Source: Coriaria nepalensis
Taxonomy: Eukaryota; Streptophyta; Magnoliopsida; Cucurbitales; Coriariaceae
DNA length: 64,000 bases
Direction of reading: 5' to 3'
Assembly: GCA_027186245.1 (NCBI GenBank)
Contig: CP114492.1
Location: 1,681,501-1,745,500, forward strand
The translations under genes were made by a program, and so were the position numbers. The notes beneath the pieces were generated by a model. It did not search any database and was not told where the DNA came from. It saw only the letters and a program-made list of their open reading frames with translations. Shown piece after piece: positions 49,407 to 63,175 of this stretch (the first letter of the stretch is position 1; each line of letters opens with the position of its first letter).

Positions 49407-52400
49407 TTAACTCTTTTTGGAATTCTTGAGGTTGCGCAAAGTCATTACGAGCTGTTGTCTTTCCCCTTCTACCTCAGCAAATTTCAGACTTATCTCTGAA
49501 TATCTCTCTTGTATCTCCTTTAGCTCACTTTCCATTGATATGTTCATCTCCTTTAGTGATGATAGATCAGTTAACAACTGATCACTACTATAGCCGTCTT
49601 CAATGCTCCCTGTAGGCACATCTTCTACATAATCCTTTTCCTGTTTCCAAGAAGTTCAAATGAAAATCATTATATCGGTACATTGCCTAAATTATGGTGA
49701 ATAAATCGATTGTATAAAGGACGTGAAAAGTTACTTGATAAAGAAGTATATGAACGTTGCGACTTATAATTGCCCTATGTTTTATACTAATTAAAATGTC
49801 GCTACCTCTTGAAATTTGCTAATGTGATTGATTTCTTCCAATCTGCTCTCCAACTCTTCAATTTTGATTTGTAGATCCTTCTCCTTTTCCAAAAATGAAC
49901 TTGCTGATGTTTCCAAGGCAATCTCCTTCCATTTTATCTGACCCTGTAAAGTGTAAAGAGAATGTAATCAATAAACATAGTACAATAAGCTCGTGTTTGA
50001 TCTCGTACTTGAAGTTTAATAAGTTACCTCAAGCAGCTTTATTTTCTCCCGCAGATTTGTGACTTCTTTAATGCCGGGGGAAGTTGGATTGCATTTATTG
50101 GAAGCCGATACTGTTCTTCCATTGCTAAGCTTGAGCTTCTTCTCAACATTATTGAATGCTTCCTCCCTCTTCTTCACCTCCCCTTTAAGTTGGAAAATCT
50201 GTTTTCTAAGCTTTTCTTTCTCCGTCTCATCCTCAAACAGTGAATGCTTGAATTCATCGCACTGATCTTTCAGCATTTTCAACTCAGATTGTAGAACTTC
50301 AACTTCTATCTCCTTCTCAGTTTTCAGATGCTTGATTCTATTAATCTCTTCCCATGTCTTCTTCGCCTCTTTCTTCATTGATTCAATAATCATCTCATTT
50401 TCCTTGACTGATTTCTGCATTTCTTCCATCTCAAGTCTTACTATCTCAAATTCTTCTGATTGCTTATAAAGGCTATTATTCTCTGTTTTCAGCCTTTCCA
50501 TCTCCTCGTGTAATGATCTACAAGCTTCCTCCTCATGATTAATTACATTTTCAAGCTTATGTGACTTCTTATCAAGCTCAGAAAGCATTTCCTCAACCTG
50601 ACTTGTTTTCATATCTACTTGGCTCAAAAGATCACATAGTTTTGATTCATAAACATCCCTTAAGGACTGAATCTCTTTGTTAGATTTCTGAACCATTTCT
50701 TCTAGTCGACTTTTCTGCAATGTAAGCTCATTGGCTTCTGCCATTGCGTTAACTGCCACCTTCTCATTTGCATCAAAAGTCGAAGCCATCTGCAAAGAAA
50801 GTCTTCTAAACTCATGTTGAATCTTCTCGGCTGTATTGGCAGTTTTCAACCTCATCTGCCTCAAGCATTCTTCTGCCCGAATCGCTCTTTTCTCCTGCTC
50901 GATTTTGGCAAGTGTAACTTCTTCCAAGTCTGCTTCAAACTCTTCTGCCCGCTTCTTAATTTCTCCCTCCAACTTCTTAATGTATGCTTCAAGCTCTTTT
51001 GCGGTATTCAAAGAATCTGATAAATCTTTCGACTGTTTCATGAGTTCTGTTTCCAAGCTCTCAATCTGGGTTTCAAGCTCATTTACTTTAACAGAAGGGA
51101 ACGTGCATTCGTGCTGTAAATCAAGTTGGTCTTGCAACTGGCTTTGCTCGAGTTTATATGAAATATCATGGTTCTGCTGCTTCAATATTTCATAGTCAAG
51201 TGCAACCTGTTCCATCTGTGTCTCAAGCTCATCCTTGTCTCTTCTATACATCTCTATTTCGCCATAGAGATCAATCACTTTCTGCTCAAGGACGTAAGTG
51301 TCATTTTGATCATGACGTTCCTTAACAAGTGCTTCTAATGCCTTTTGCCCTTCATCGTCCTCAGCCTTACATTTCAGGATCGTAGGATCTCTTACTTCAT
51401 CCTTCTGCTGCTCCACCATTTCTTCTAAGTCTCTTACTGCAAGTATCAATTCAGTGTTTGATTCTTGGGTCTTTTCTAGCTGAATCCGAAGATTGGAATT
51501 CAGGTCCCTTTCGTAATTGAGCTCCTGCCTTAGTTCTTCCAAAAGAGCGACCAAATCTCGACCTTCCAAATGCAAATTCCTTTTAAATCGAATGGCATCC
51601 ATGCATTGAACAGCCTTCAGTTTCTCACATTCTGTTCGAAGAAAATTTCTCTCTTCTTTCAAGCTAAGGATCTCCCTTGAAAGATCATGCCACTTCTTGC
51701 TCTCTTTAACAATTTGCTTCCTTAAAGTCTGCAATTCCAGCTCAGACACTTCAGCCCGCCTGCCCAAAACGACAAGCTCCAACTTGAGATATTGAATCTC
51801 ATCATCTGAAACTTCTTGTGGGGATTTTGCTCTTGGGATTATGTCATCTGCTGAGTCATCTGTACTGGCTCCTTGATCAAAACCAAGCGACCACTCCCAT
51901 TGTGATCTATGATGATTCTCTTCATATGGAGCTGGTTTATGGGCCAACGAGGAGTGGGTCAAAGATGGTGGTGGGAAGGTATTAGAATCAAGTGACCCTG
52001 AGCTGCTTTCGGAACCGGATAAAGTAATGTCGGACCCACTTGATCCAGTACATTTTCCATTGAGAGAGGGACTATTCAGTGGCTCATCCTGTAAAATGGG
52101 GAAGAATTAAAACGAGAACGACGACATTATTATTATTAGAAACGGGACTTCATGGTAGAGATCAAGCCTTACTTTAGTAGCTTTACTTTCAACATAATCT
52201 TCTGGCAAGTCTTCCTGAGCTATGGCTTCTATATCATCACCATCTTTTATTTCTCTACTGAAAAATTTATCCATGAAAAGCAAGCGTGCAATCAAAATCT
52301 AGAAAAGAAAAAACCTCAAGACTTGAAAGATTATACGATTTATTTATATAATTGTATACCTTTGGTTAACATTTTCCTGCAGCCTCTGTATAGAAACCTA

Positions 52401-53353
52401 TACATAAGAACAGAAATAAGATTCTCTCAATTAGCACCAAAATCGACAAATTGCAGCCTCTGTTTTAAGCTTCAGAAAAAATGTGCTTTCTAGAGAGAGA
52501 GAGGATACAAACATGTAAAACTGCATCAGAATTTGAATCGAGGGGCAGAGAGACAGAAGAAGGCTTTCTAGCCTCGGCATAATCCGCAAAATTTAAGGAA
52601 ACTTCACCAAGAACACCAGCTTTAGTCCATCCCTATAGATATATAAGAACAAAATTAAATTTAACACAATAACTAATAATATAGATGGTTTTTAAATTTA
52701 CATTTCATACCTTTGAGATGATGAAGTAATAGATTTTCTCATTGATCTTTCCGGTTTTCACGTCCTGAATGAATTTCACCGTCTCATAGACCGGATTTTC
52801 CCATCTACAGCTTCCACCTTCAACTTTGACTTTCTCTAATCTTGCAGTTGGCTTTCCCACATCTCCAGGAACCACAGACATTGTCAGTCCATCCACACCT
52901 AACTGTGACACCTGAAATTATATCCTGTTTGGTTAGCAAGAAAATTCTGCAATTGAATAGATTATGCATCTACATGTGCAATTAATGTAGTATTTTCCAT
53001 TTTTGTTTTCTTTTTGGCTTCAATTCATTAAGGTCCAAAATATATCCTCAACCGCAAAAATTTTCTATTAACATTTGGGATTTTATGTTTTCTCTTCCTC
53101 TCTTCCCTGCATTTTTTTCTCAGCAGCCAAACACAATCCAATTAAGCTCACTTCCACCACAAGTACCAAAAATCAATAACTCAAACTCCATCAAACGATC
53201 CTCGAAACTAATCTCAATCGATAAAACCGTTACACGAAAAAGAAAAACTCAGAAACACGGAAAATTTCGATCAACCTGAGTCGCAAGGAACTGCAATTTG
53301 AACTCGGCTTTGATCCTGTTCTTCTCGCTCCTCCACCTCGCCGACTTGAACAT
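49407..53353 (-). CDS. NT-C2 (EEIG1/EHBP1-type) coiled-coil protein
   Basis: Eight exons (53353-53276, 52911-52711, 52632-52513, 52397-52360, 52257-52173, 52088-50028, 49943-49806, 49640-49407) join to 984 residues. Residues 1-135 form an NT-C2 domain (start MFKSARWRSEKNRIKAEFKL; VWENPVYE-type CRWENPVYETVKF; SLNFADYAEA). This domain in EEIG1/EHBP1 proteins is thought to bind membranes. A Ser-rich linker follows (GSSGSDITLSGSESSSG). From about 270 to the end there is an almost unbroken coiled coil rich in E, K, L and Q, which explains labels such as myosin heavy chain-related. The plant proteins are poorly characterised. A role as a long tether or scaffold at membranes is inference. The position fits Arabidopsis At1g63300/At5g41140. 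Confidence 0.92.
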
Positions 53354-56300
53354 CTTTGTTTACTAATCTTCGCCGGATAATTAAACGAATCCGTAGCTCA
53401 CCGGAGCTCCGGCAAACTCCGCAAAAAGAATAAGCATTCCGAGCAAGCATCCACGCGGATTGTAGCTGCTAGCTCATTGACAAAACAGAGGCGAGTTGAT
53501 ACAGTTGAGCAAAACACAAGCGAGTTAGAGTCGGATTCAGAGAAAGCTAAAAACGTGAATGCATTGGGGAGTGATCTAAAAATGGAGCTTGTGATTTGTG
53601 AACTCTCTTTAGAGCGACAGAGAAAGACAGAGACAGAAACAGAGAATGCAATTATCTTATTTAATAAGATAAAATATTTTAATATTTAATTTTTACTCTC
53701 TTTTATTTTTTTTAAGATTAAAAAAAAATGTTTATAATTTTTTAATTTATTTTAAATAAGTATTTATTAAAATAAATATTTTTATTTATTAATAACGAAT
53801 TATTGAAGAGCACTAAAAAAAAAAAAAAAGAAAGTCAAGATAAGAGTAAATATCATAATTATTTATTACTATATATAATTGTAATAAGGTAAGCTGTCCT
53901 GTCATATTTAGTTTGGAAATGTGGTCAATTAATTGGAAAATAAAATGTTTTTTTTAAAAAAAATTTTAAAATTAAATAATTTATCATTATTTTAAAACCT
54001 CACATTAATATTTATTTTTATAAACAACAATATGGAGGGATAGGCTTATGCCAAGCTTTGGATTGTATGAGAAGCAAAGACATACGGCGGCGTTTGGTAT
54101 AGGAGCATTGGTATTGCTTTGTTTGTACGGTAGATATTTGATAAGTAATCAAAAGTTAAATTACTTTAATCTCCTCGTTTCATAAGATATTTGATACTTC
54201 TTTCTTCAGATATATATAAACAAGCCGGTACAAGGGAGAGTTGCTTTCATAAACTTCATCTCTTTCCATTTTGCTTGGCTTAAAAGCTGCTCATAATTCC
54301 AGTATATATATATATATGTACATTTTACCAAACACGATGTACAAAACATATCACTTGTCTCAGTCTCAGGTTGATTGCAATATGTGTAATAAGAGTTAAC
54401 AAACTAATTAATTAGGTGATGAATGAGGAGGAGGTGTCAAATCCTAAAATCTATAGGTGTCAAAACAAGTACAAACATGAATCAAGTCATAAAAAGAAAC
54501 AAGATAATATCTCATATTATAAACTCTTATATATACTACTACTACTTTACGCAATTTTTAAGAAACAAGATAATGACTCGTTGAGTTATATATATGCTCA
54601 ACCACAATAATAATATTACCCAAAAATAAAGAAATAAAATAAAATAAAATACTAATTTATATATATATTCTTTTTTTTTTTTCGTCTTCAACTAGCTACC
54701 TTAAATAAAGAGGTTTAGATGAAATGGTCTTGAAAAAAAGGGTAACAAAAAAAAAAAAAAAAAAACTACTTTAATCAATCATGTGACTATCTCAGCTTTA
54801 AGTTCTTTTGGTCATGTGAAATGATTTCTTTGAATTTTCCACTTTAGTTTTGTTTGGAACGTGAGAAGTTCACATATTTTTTTATTTTATTTATTAATAA
54901 TTATCATTAGTTCATCCAAACATGCCTACAATTGACCACTTTTCGTTCATTTACTTTTCAAAAATATGATTGGGTAACTTTGTAAAGATCCATGATAAGA
55001 GATTATCTTAGGCTATACAACATTAAGAATTTTTTATATTTTTTTTTTACTTTTTTTGTATAGTTAGTTTATGCTTTATCATTTTGAGTGAGTGATAAGT
55101 TACTACGAGATAATATATGTATACATATATAATATAACATTAATAAATATTTATATGTTAAGATACATATATAACAAAATTTTTAATAAAATAATAAGTA
55201 AATATTTAGATGTAATTTTTATAGAGAATAAAATTAGATAAAAATGTTTAATATAGTTTGATCATTTGTGAAAGAGAGCAAACACAATTCTAATTAAATA
55301 GGGTAAGTGGAGAGGGTAGGGACATAAGGGTAAACCGTTAAAAATTTACGTGAAACTTAAGTAAAAATATTTTAGAAATTAAATTGAGTAATGATATGTG
55401 AAAAAAATTTAAAAAAAAATTAATATTTATATAATAAATATTAAAAATATCATCAATTCCCTTAAAATTTGAAAACTTATCATCATATCGTTAAAAATTT
55501 ATCGTTAATATATAATTTTTTTAGAAAAGCCCGTTGGAGTACAACCCTTAAAGTAATAAATTTTATCGTTAATATATATTTATTAATATATAAAATGACC
55601 ATGGAATAACTTATAATCTAGAAAGGAAAAATAAAATAAAAATTAGAGAATATTTTTTAGAATTAATTTATTATAAACCGATCAATTATAATTATATATA
55701 AGATCCGATGAGATTATTAATCTGATATGTACTAATGCAATATAGTATATCACATACAATAATATTATATCTGTTTAGATATGTCATATGTGATATTAAT
55801 ATTTATAGTTGTGATAAATTATTACTTTAATCCAATTAGATAAATCATATGTGATAGGATCAGACTGAAAACATGCAATCTAATCCAACATAATTAGATC
55901 CGGTCGGGTCAGATCGGGTTAATACTGTTCATCTCTATCACATATAATATATAATATATAATATTAATATTTAATATTAACCAATTAAGCAATCAATTAA
56001 TTAACCAAGAATGTTACACTTGGAAACAAAAAATAATTAGTTTATTTCTATTGATCATTGATATTTTCTTCTCAATTAATTTTTCATTAATAATTATGAC
56101 CTAACTACTTAGAACTTGAGTGATATACCCATAAACTCATTAAAATCCAAAAGAAAATCTTATCACAAATAATTCTCAATCGATTAATCCTAACTTATTG
56201 CTTCACTCTTCTACAAATTTCAAATTTTTTTTTTCTTTTTCTTTTATTTATATTTATTTTGGCAATGGGGGTAGCTCTTTGAGAGGTTGAAGGTGTGACC

Positions 56301-56754
56301 GTGTGATGTGGAGGTGGGGATTGTAGGGTTGACATCACTCGCATCTTCCTCCATCTTAGAGACGCACAATATCTAAACTAATTACCAAACTTCTTAGGTA
56401 TGCTATAGTGTGACAATAACATTTGGTGTTACCTGACCACGTGGCAGCATTCTACTAAGCCACGTGGGAAAATTGAGATAAGATCATAGAAGCTTTGGAA
56501 GACTTGGCTTTTTTGTGTCTCCTAAGGTTATCTGCCGAGGTAAACATGACTACTTCAATAGTATGTTCCTATAGATATAATTTTGAAAATTTTATTAATA
56601 TAACATGTCCTAATGTAACATGTCCTAATGAAAAGAGATCAGCTAGTTTGTCAGCTTCCAACTTTCTTATATGTATCTCACCAATCCAACCAACTCCAAG
56701 TGCTTTTTTTTTCTTCTCCTAATTTCTCAAGTTCTTCATTCTGCTCTTTTAGAC

Positions 56755-56793
<39 letters not shown>

Positions 56794-56932
56794 GATTTCT
56801 TCATTCTCCTAATTGATCTCATAAATTTTGCATTCAATTTTTAGGTAAAAAAATTCTTCTGTTTCTTCCATTTCTTTCTCTGACTACACAACAGTTTGTT
56901 GGTTTCTGAGAGCTCGACTTTGATTTGATCAT
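53354..56932. other. intergenic; leaders of the coiled-coil and remorin genes
   Basis: The first 300 bases are the leader and promoter of the coiled-coil gene (minus strand); GA-rich sequence is seen at 53470-53650. The middle is very AT-rich with no recognisable gene. The right end, from about 56400, is remorin promoter and leader, with ccacgtgg-type cores at about 56440 and 56460. A 75-codon frame at 56495-56722 has no domain. Confidence 0.5.
56757..56793. repeat. (ATT)n microsatellite in the remorin leader
   Basis: About 12 copies of TTA/ATT roughly 140 bases before the remorin start codon, probably within the promoter or 5' UTR. Confidence 0.95.
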
Positions 56933-58340
56933 ATGGAAGAAGAAGAGCCTAAGAAGATATTACATGACTCTAATAAGAAGCCTACCTTTTTTGTTGCTGA
57001 TAAGAGTATGTCTCTCCCCCCTTTTTCTCTCTCTTCGTTTGGTTCCTGAGAAAAAAAAAAAAAAAAGGAAAAATCATGTAAAAAAGGAAACATACAACAA
57101 ATGAATAATATGTGCTGTTTGGGTTATAATTTTACCTTCTTAATCAATTTCTAGTACTAATGGTGTAATTATATGGATTTGATTTGATGATGATCTAACT
57201 ATGGAATGTAATCAACATGAAAAGGGACAAAATTGATTTCATATATTCATTCCTTCATGTCATTATTATTGTTGTAAATCATAGAAATCTTTTACTATAA
57301 TAATCTTTTCTTCTTGCTCCACATACATTCATCTATGCAGAAATTTCAGACTCCGTCGACATGGAGAAAAACATAGACGGTTCAATTGATAGAGGTATAT
57401 ATAATAATATGCTTTCTTCTTCTTCGTATCCTGATCGATACTTTATTGCTAAATTACCATTTTTCATCGTTTAATGTTTTCAGATGTTATGCTAGCACGA
57501 GTTGAAATGGAGAAAAGATTGGCCTTGATCAAAGCATGGGAAGAAAGTGAAAAAACAATAGCAGAAAATAAGTAAGAACTCAACATAATATATGCAAAAT
57601 ATAATAACATATGTAGTATATGTATACCCTTGCCTCACCCTGAGAGAAGAGGGAAGGTCGATTTGACTCGAATCCTACACCCGTTAATCCATGTGGGGTC
57701 TATCGCCTCACGGGCCTTTTTTTACAAATTTTTAAAATGAGGTGTCAATGATAAAGTTTTTATAAAACTAAGGGTTTAAATTAAGATTTTCAAATGTTTC
57801 AAATTTGAATCCGCCACGATCTATATATAAAGTTTGATGACAAAAAAGAGAAAGCAAAAAAAAAAAAACTAATCTTGAATTATATAGGGCATACAAAAAG
57901 TTATGTGCCGTTGATTCATGGGAGGCTAGCAAGAAAGCACAGGTAGAAGCCCAACTGATAAAGATTGAGGTAATTTTTTTTTTTTTTATAAGATTATCAT
58001 TAGATAAGATATTTTTAACTACATTTGTTCTCTTATCTATTATGAATCGATATATGATTTAATGTACTGATTGATGTAATAAGTGACATTAAAGTTTTGC
58101 AATTGTGATTAATCGGTTTTTGTCATTATACTGTAGGAAATGATGGAGAAGAAGAAGGCAAAATATGGTGAGAAAGCGAAGAACAAAATGGCTGATATCC
58201 ATAAGGCAAGGGAGGAGAAGATGGCCACCATTGAAGGTAAGAGAGGAGAGCAATTTGTGAAGGTGGAAGAGACCGCTTCAAAATACCGTGCCTCTGGTCT
58301 TCTTCCTAAGAAATTTCTTGCTTGCCTCAACTATTATTGA
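56933..58340 (+). CDS. remorin
   Basis: Five exons (56933-57005, 57341-57394, 57484-57571, 57898-57969 with an acceptor at 57887, 58137-58340) join to 166 residues. Exon 4 begins at 57888. The N-terminus is short and acidic (MEEEEPKKILHDSNKKP). From about residue 55 there is the remorin C domain: KRLALIKAWEESEKTIAENK, AYKKLCAVDSWEASKKAQ, then the coiled coil EEMMEKKKAKYGEKAKNK-type helix and the C-terminal anchor KYRASGLLPKKFLACL. Remorins attach to the inner leaflet of plasma-membrane nanodomains, where they affect virus movement, symbiosis and immune receptors. The C-terminal Cys in LACL fits S-acylation. The closest group cannot be fixed by eye. Confidence 0.93.
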
Positions 58341-59356
58341 AAGTTTTACATATAAAATCTACTTCTTATTCTTGTATGATTATTTTTGTGTTTGTTTGGC
58401 AATGAGGTGACACTATGTATATTTTTGTTAATCATGTGTGAATTAAGATTTTGAGCTCTCAAATAAATATTTATTTATACAGAAGATAGAATTTTATACG
58501 TTATATTTATATATAATAAAAGTTGAGTTTAAGTATAAAATTATATCACACGTGTATTTTCAACATTCTATAATATAATATGGTAATTTTACTTTAAAAA
58601 TTCTTAAAATATCATTATTTCATATTTTATAACACTTTTCTAAAATACTTCCATTTCATAATAAATTTAATATTTTAATTAAATCTGATCATAATCTTAA
58701 TTATAATAATCATTATAGTCTATCATAATTTTTCTTTAATAAGATTATAATCTTACCTAAATGAATTTGAATTTGAAAATCTATGATAAATATAAAATAT
58801 ATATTAATAAAAAAATTATGAAAAAATTATTATTTTTTATATTAGTAAAAAAAAAAAACCATCTATAAATAATTAACTCCCTATTTTTCTCATTTCATTC
58901 TTAGCATTTACATTTTTCATATATATATAGTGATTTCTGGCATTTCGATTTTACATCTTTCATATAATTTTTATATTTCTAATATTAATTATTATTCTCA
59001 TTTTTATTCTTATATTTAAATCAGCCAAACATGCCGTACAGTGTGGACTGTATCGTGGGTAGTGAGATTCAGCCCATAATGACGTGTTAAATTTCCCGCG
59101 GATAACAGGCCCAACCCAAACACCCACCCCCTTCTCTCCTCTATACATTTGCGTCACCCTCCTCACCTCAACTCCCGTTTATCCAAAACTCCATTGCAGT
59201 AGAGCTCCAAGCAACAGATTAAATCTGTTATAAACCACAAGAATTATAAGACTGAACTCGAAAGATTCTGAAATGGCAGAATCAATGAGCTCAATCTTAC
59301 ATTTCACCTTCTTCTGATGAGAATAGTTCTCACTGCTTTTTCTTTTTGGTGAAAAA
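58341..59356. other. intergenic, then leader of the S1-domain gene
   Basis: AT-rich spacer between two plus-strand genes. From about 59030 the GC content rises, and this part looks like promoter and 5' UTR of the downstream gene. No exon is seen. Confidence 0.5.
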
Positions 59357-62300
59357 ATGGACGGTCTAGCTCTCACTACTTCTTCTTTCTTCAGCTCTGT
59401 TACTTCGTTTTCACCCAGAAGAAGAAGAGCAAGAAATCTATCTTTTCCTGTCAGACCTAATAAGTTCATGGTTTATGCCGCTAAAGAAGAACCTGAACTC
59501 GATCAATGGGACCAGATGGAGCTCAAATTCGGCCGCTTGCTTGGCGAAGATCCCAAACTTACCCTAGCTAAGGTCCATCTCTCTCTCTCTATACTGGTAT
59601 CTGTTTATATAGTTTGTCATAGTGAATTCTACTTTTCAAAACACAGATAATGGGGAGAAAAGTGAATCCAGATGCTTCTTATATTGAAATTGAGAAATCA
59701 TTTTACAAGAACAATGGTAAAATAGTAGAAGTAGAGGAACTTCCTTTTGATGCGCTGCCAAAGAGAGGTAGTTCCACTTCATCCCAATCATTAGAAGGTT
59801 TGAATTTGCTTAGGCCTGTTCCCAAAAAAGGAGTTAAGTTCCAAGTAGATGATGATAAGCAAATAATTAAACCAGATTTAAAGAAACCGAAAAAACCAGT
59901 TGGGAAAGTTGCAGTTAGTCCTAAGCCTAGTAGTGTTCCTAATGTTATCTTGAGAAAACCAACTACTTATAATGAGGACGAAGATGTAGAAGATATCAAG
60001 GCTTTGAAGTTGAGGTTTAAGCCAAATTTATCGTTGAAGATGAAAAGTGGGCCTGTAGAGGATAGATTTAGTGACATGATGCTGTTGAGAAAGCCTGAAC
60101 AGATAAACCTAGATCAAGGGGTTGTTGAGAAGAAAGAGAAGGATTATGGTGATGAGGAGATCAATAGAGTTAGTGATTTGAATCTGTTGAAAAAGCCAGA
60201 AGCAGTGATTGATAAGACTGAGATTGAGAATAAAGATAAGCAGAATCGGAATTTGCAAGCTTTGAGCTCGGATGATATTGGAGAGAATTATTCGGATAAT
60301 AGAGCTTCAGATGAAACATCGTCTGATTTTGAAGAAACAGAGGACAAATTGGTACTAGGTAAATGAATCTACGTTTCTATATGGATTCAGGCTATTCAAA
60401 TTGTAAATTATATTTAATTTTTTGTTTCAATTTTTTCCTTTTTCTTTTCTTAAAGGATTGCAACGAAGGAAACCAAGTGATAATGTGTCTTATAAGACTA
60501 CAGCTACATTACAGGGGAAACCAGACAGGTATTTTCCATCATATACTCTTTGTATATTCTGGTTTTTGTGGTAAATTGTTTAATTAATTAATTAATTTAT
60601 TTGTGGTTATCTTAATATAGATTAGACCAAGCTTTGAAAGAGTCGTTGAATTCTGGTAGAGAAGAGGCAGCTGTTATGAACTCCGGAAGTTACAAAAACA
60701 CTATTGAGTTTGAAAATCTTCCTTCTACATCAGCTTTGGAGGTCAGAGCAGAAAAATTTATTGTAGTTAAGTATTACCATATATTGTGAAGACTGTTATG
60801 ATAAATCTTGGGTACCTGATGAATTTGCAGGAAAGTGAAGATGCTGACTGGACTAGAGCAGAGTATCTGGCCAACACAGGAGATAGGGCAGATGTGGATT
60901 TAATAAGCTCTAGTCCTCGGGGTTTTGTTGTAAGTTTATTTTTTGTAATCATAGAGTGATACAGTATTCAGAATAAATGCTCCGTGGCTTTCTTGCTTGA
61001 CATAATTAGAGCTTTTTTACAGGTATCTTTTGGGGCTTTATTGGGATTTCTTCCGTACCGTAATCTTGCTGCAAGGTGGAAGTTCTTAGCTTTTGAGTCA
61101 TGGTTGAGACAGAAAGGCTTAGACCCATCAATGTACAAGAGAAATTTAGAAGTACTTGGAAGCTATGATGGTGTGAACAAGAATTTTGGTGATGATCCAG
61201 GCTTGAGTTCAGATACTGATACAAGAATTGACAGAGAACTTTCACCAGATATAAAATTAGAGGATCTTCTTACGATTTATGACCAAGAAAAAACCAAGTT
61301 CTTGTCGTCATTTGTTGGCCAGGTATGACTTGACTTGATTATTGTCAAAAAATACAAATAAGCTAATTTGGAATATAATGTTTGGGTGTGCAGAAAATCA
61401 AAGCAAATGTGGTATTGGCTAACAGAAAATCCAGAAAGCTTATGTTTTCATTAAGACCAAAAGAGAAGGAAGAATTGGTTGAGAAAAAGAAAAGTTTAAT
61501 GGTGAGTGGCACTTCCTCCATGCTTTAATGATCACTATACTAAAATGCATTCCAAATATCTATATGAATGTAGGTAATTTATTATACATTCTCTAATGAA
61601 AAACACCGCCACTGCTTTTAGGTGAAAATGTATAGAAAGTTTCTAAGTATCTGGATTTTATGTTGTTCAAGAACTAATCAATAATTATGTCATTTTTTGT
61701 CTTACAGGCTAAGCTACAAATTGGGGATGTTGTCAAATGTACCATCAAGAAGATTACTTATTTTGGCATTTTCGTTGAGGTATCATGAGACACTTATTGC
61801 TCGGCTTTTGACATTTGTTCTCAAGTTGTTATCATAGCTTTGATCCATGAGAAATAACCTTCTTTCACATTGCCAAGTCACTAGCTAAAAAAAAGGAAAG
61901 ATAAAACCCAATAATTTTTGGCATAAATTCAAGTAATGTTTCGTAAGGATGTGTTATTATGAAAATGTAGGTTGAAGGAGTGACTGCATTGATACATCAG
62001 ACAGAGGTGTCATGGGATACCACTCTCAACCCAACATCGAAATATAAAATCGGTCAGGTACTTTCAGTTTTTTAACCGATGATTAATTTGTGGAAGATTA
62101 ATAATTGTCAAGTTTAATTACATGAAATCTTTACTTGTTTGTCAAGCACGACTAACTTGGTTGATAAATCACTGACTAACTAATTGCTTGTAATTGTTTG
62201 CTTTTTCTCATTTGCTTATAGTGAATTATTAGTGAGTTGTAAATGGTGAATCCTTCTTACATTTAACATCTTATAGTACTTTTTAGCTACTTTTACTTAA

Positions 62301-63175
62301 AATTCTGAAGACAGCTTCTTGTCTCTTAGGTTATAGAAGCAAAAGTTCACCAGTTGGATTTTTCCCTTGAACGCATTTTCCTTTCATTGAAGGAGATTCT
62401 GGTAAAATCCATATCCAGGATTTTCAAGTTTCCATATATTTATAATATATATAATAATCAAAATGTTTTTATATGAGCAGCCAGATCCACTTAATGAGGC
62501 CTTGGATTCTGTGATTGGGGATCGAAACCCCCTGGATGAGAGATTAGAAGCTGCAGAAATAGACACAGAGGTTGTTCTTCCCCATTCATGACTAAATCAT
62601 AGTATTCTTTTCACTTGTCTTTCGAAAAAAATTGTTGAATCTATGACTTAAATTGTTGGCAGTGGGCTGAGGTGGAATCTCTTATTAAACAATTGCAAGA
62701 AATCGAAGGGATCCAATCCGTAAGTAAAGGCCGTTTTTTCTTTAGTCCCGGTTTAGCTCCAACATTTCAGGTACTAGAATTAAATTCCTAGATTCTTTGT
62801 AATAACTTGCAATTGAAATTTTGCTTATAAAAAGCTATAAAAAAAATAAAATAAAATAGTTACAAATACCTCATGTTTTGTTTAAATGCAGGTTTATATG
62901 GCGTCCATGTTTGAAAATCAGTACAAGTTGCTTGCTCGTTCTGGAAACAAAGTGCAAGAGGTAAAAAAAATTAAATAAATAAATAAAAAAGGGTCCTGAA
63001 ATATTTCACCCTTAAAATTTGGTTGCTAAATAATCTGTCTGGCACTTTGTTACAATGTCATTTTGTTCTAATGAGAGGTTTGACATATTCCTTTGAGCAG
63101 GTGATAGTTCAAACCTCATTGGATAAAGAAGAGATGAAATCTGCTATCTTGACTAGTACCAACAACGTTGAATAG
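59357..63175 (+). CDS. chloroplast S1-domain RNA-binding protein
   Basis: Fourteen exons join to 733 residues: 59357-59572, 59647-60358, 60456-60528, 60621-60741, 60831-60929, 61023-61322, 61394-61501, 61708-61779, 61971-62057, 62330-62401, 62481-62570, 62663-62770, 62892-62960, 63101-63175. The Ser/Thr-rich, Arg-containing N-terminus (LALTTSSFFSSVTSFSPRRR) looks like a plastid transit peptide. A long, charged, low-complexity middle carries repeats of the type LLRKPE/LLKKPE. A degenerate S1-like region (residues about 400-540) is followed by a clear S1 domain at about 544-620 (LQIGDVVKCTIKKITYFGIF, then ALIHQTEVSW, ERIFLSLKE). The closest Arabidopsis protein is probably At1g12800, an S1 protein linked to plastid RNA processing. 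That assignment is from memory. Confidence 0.9.

Noticed and set aside
50836..51195. 119-codon plus-strand frame
   Set aside because: Shadow of the coiled-coil exon on the other strand; Ser/Phe richness is the complement of its Glu/Lys codons.
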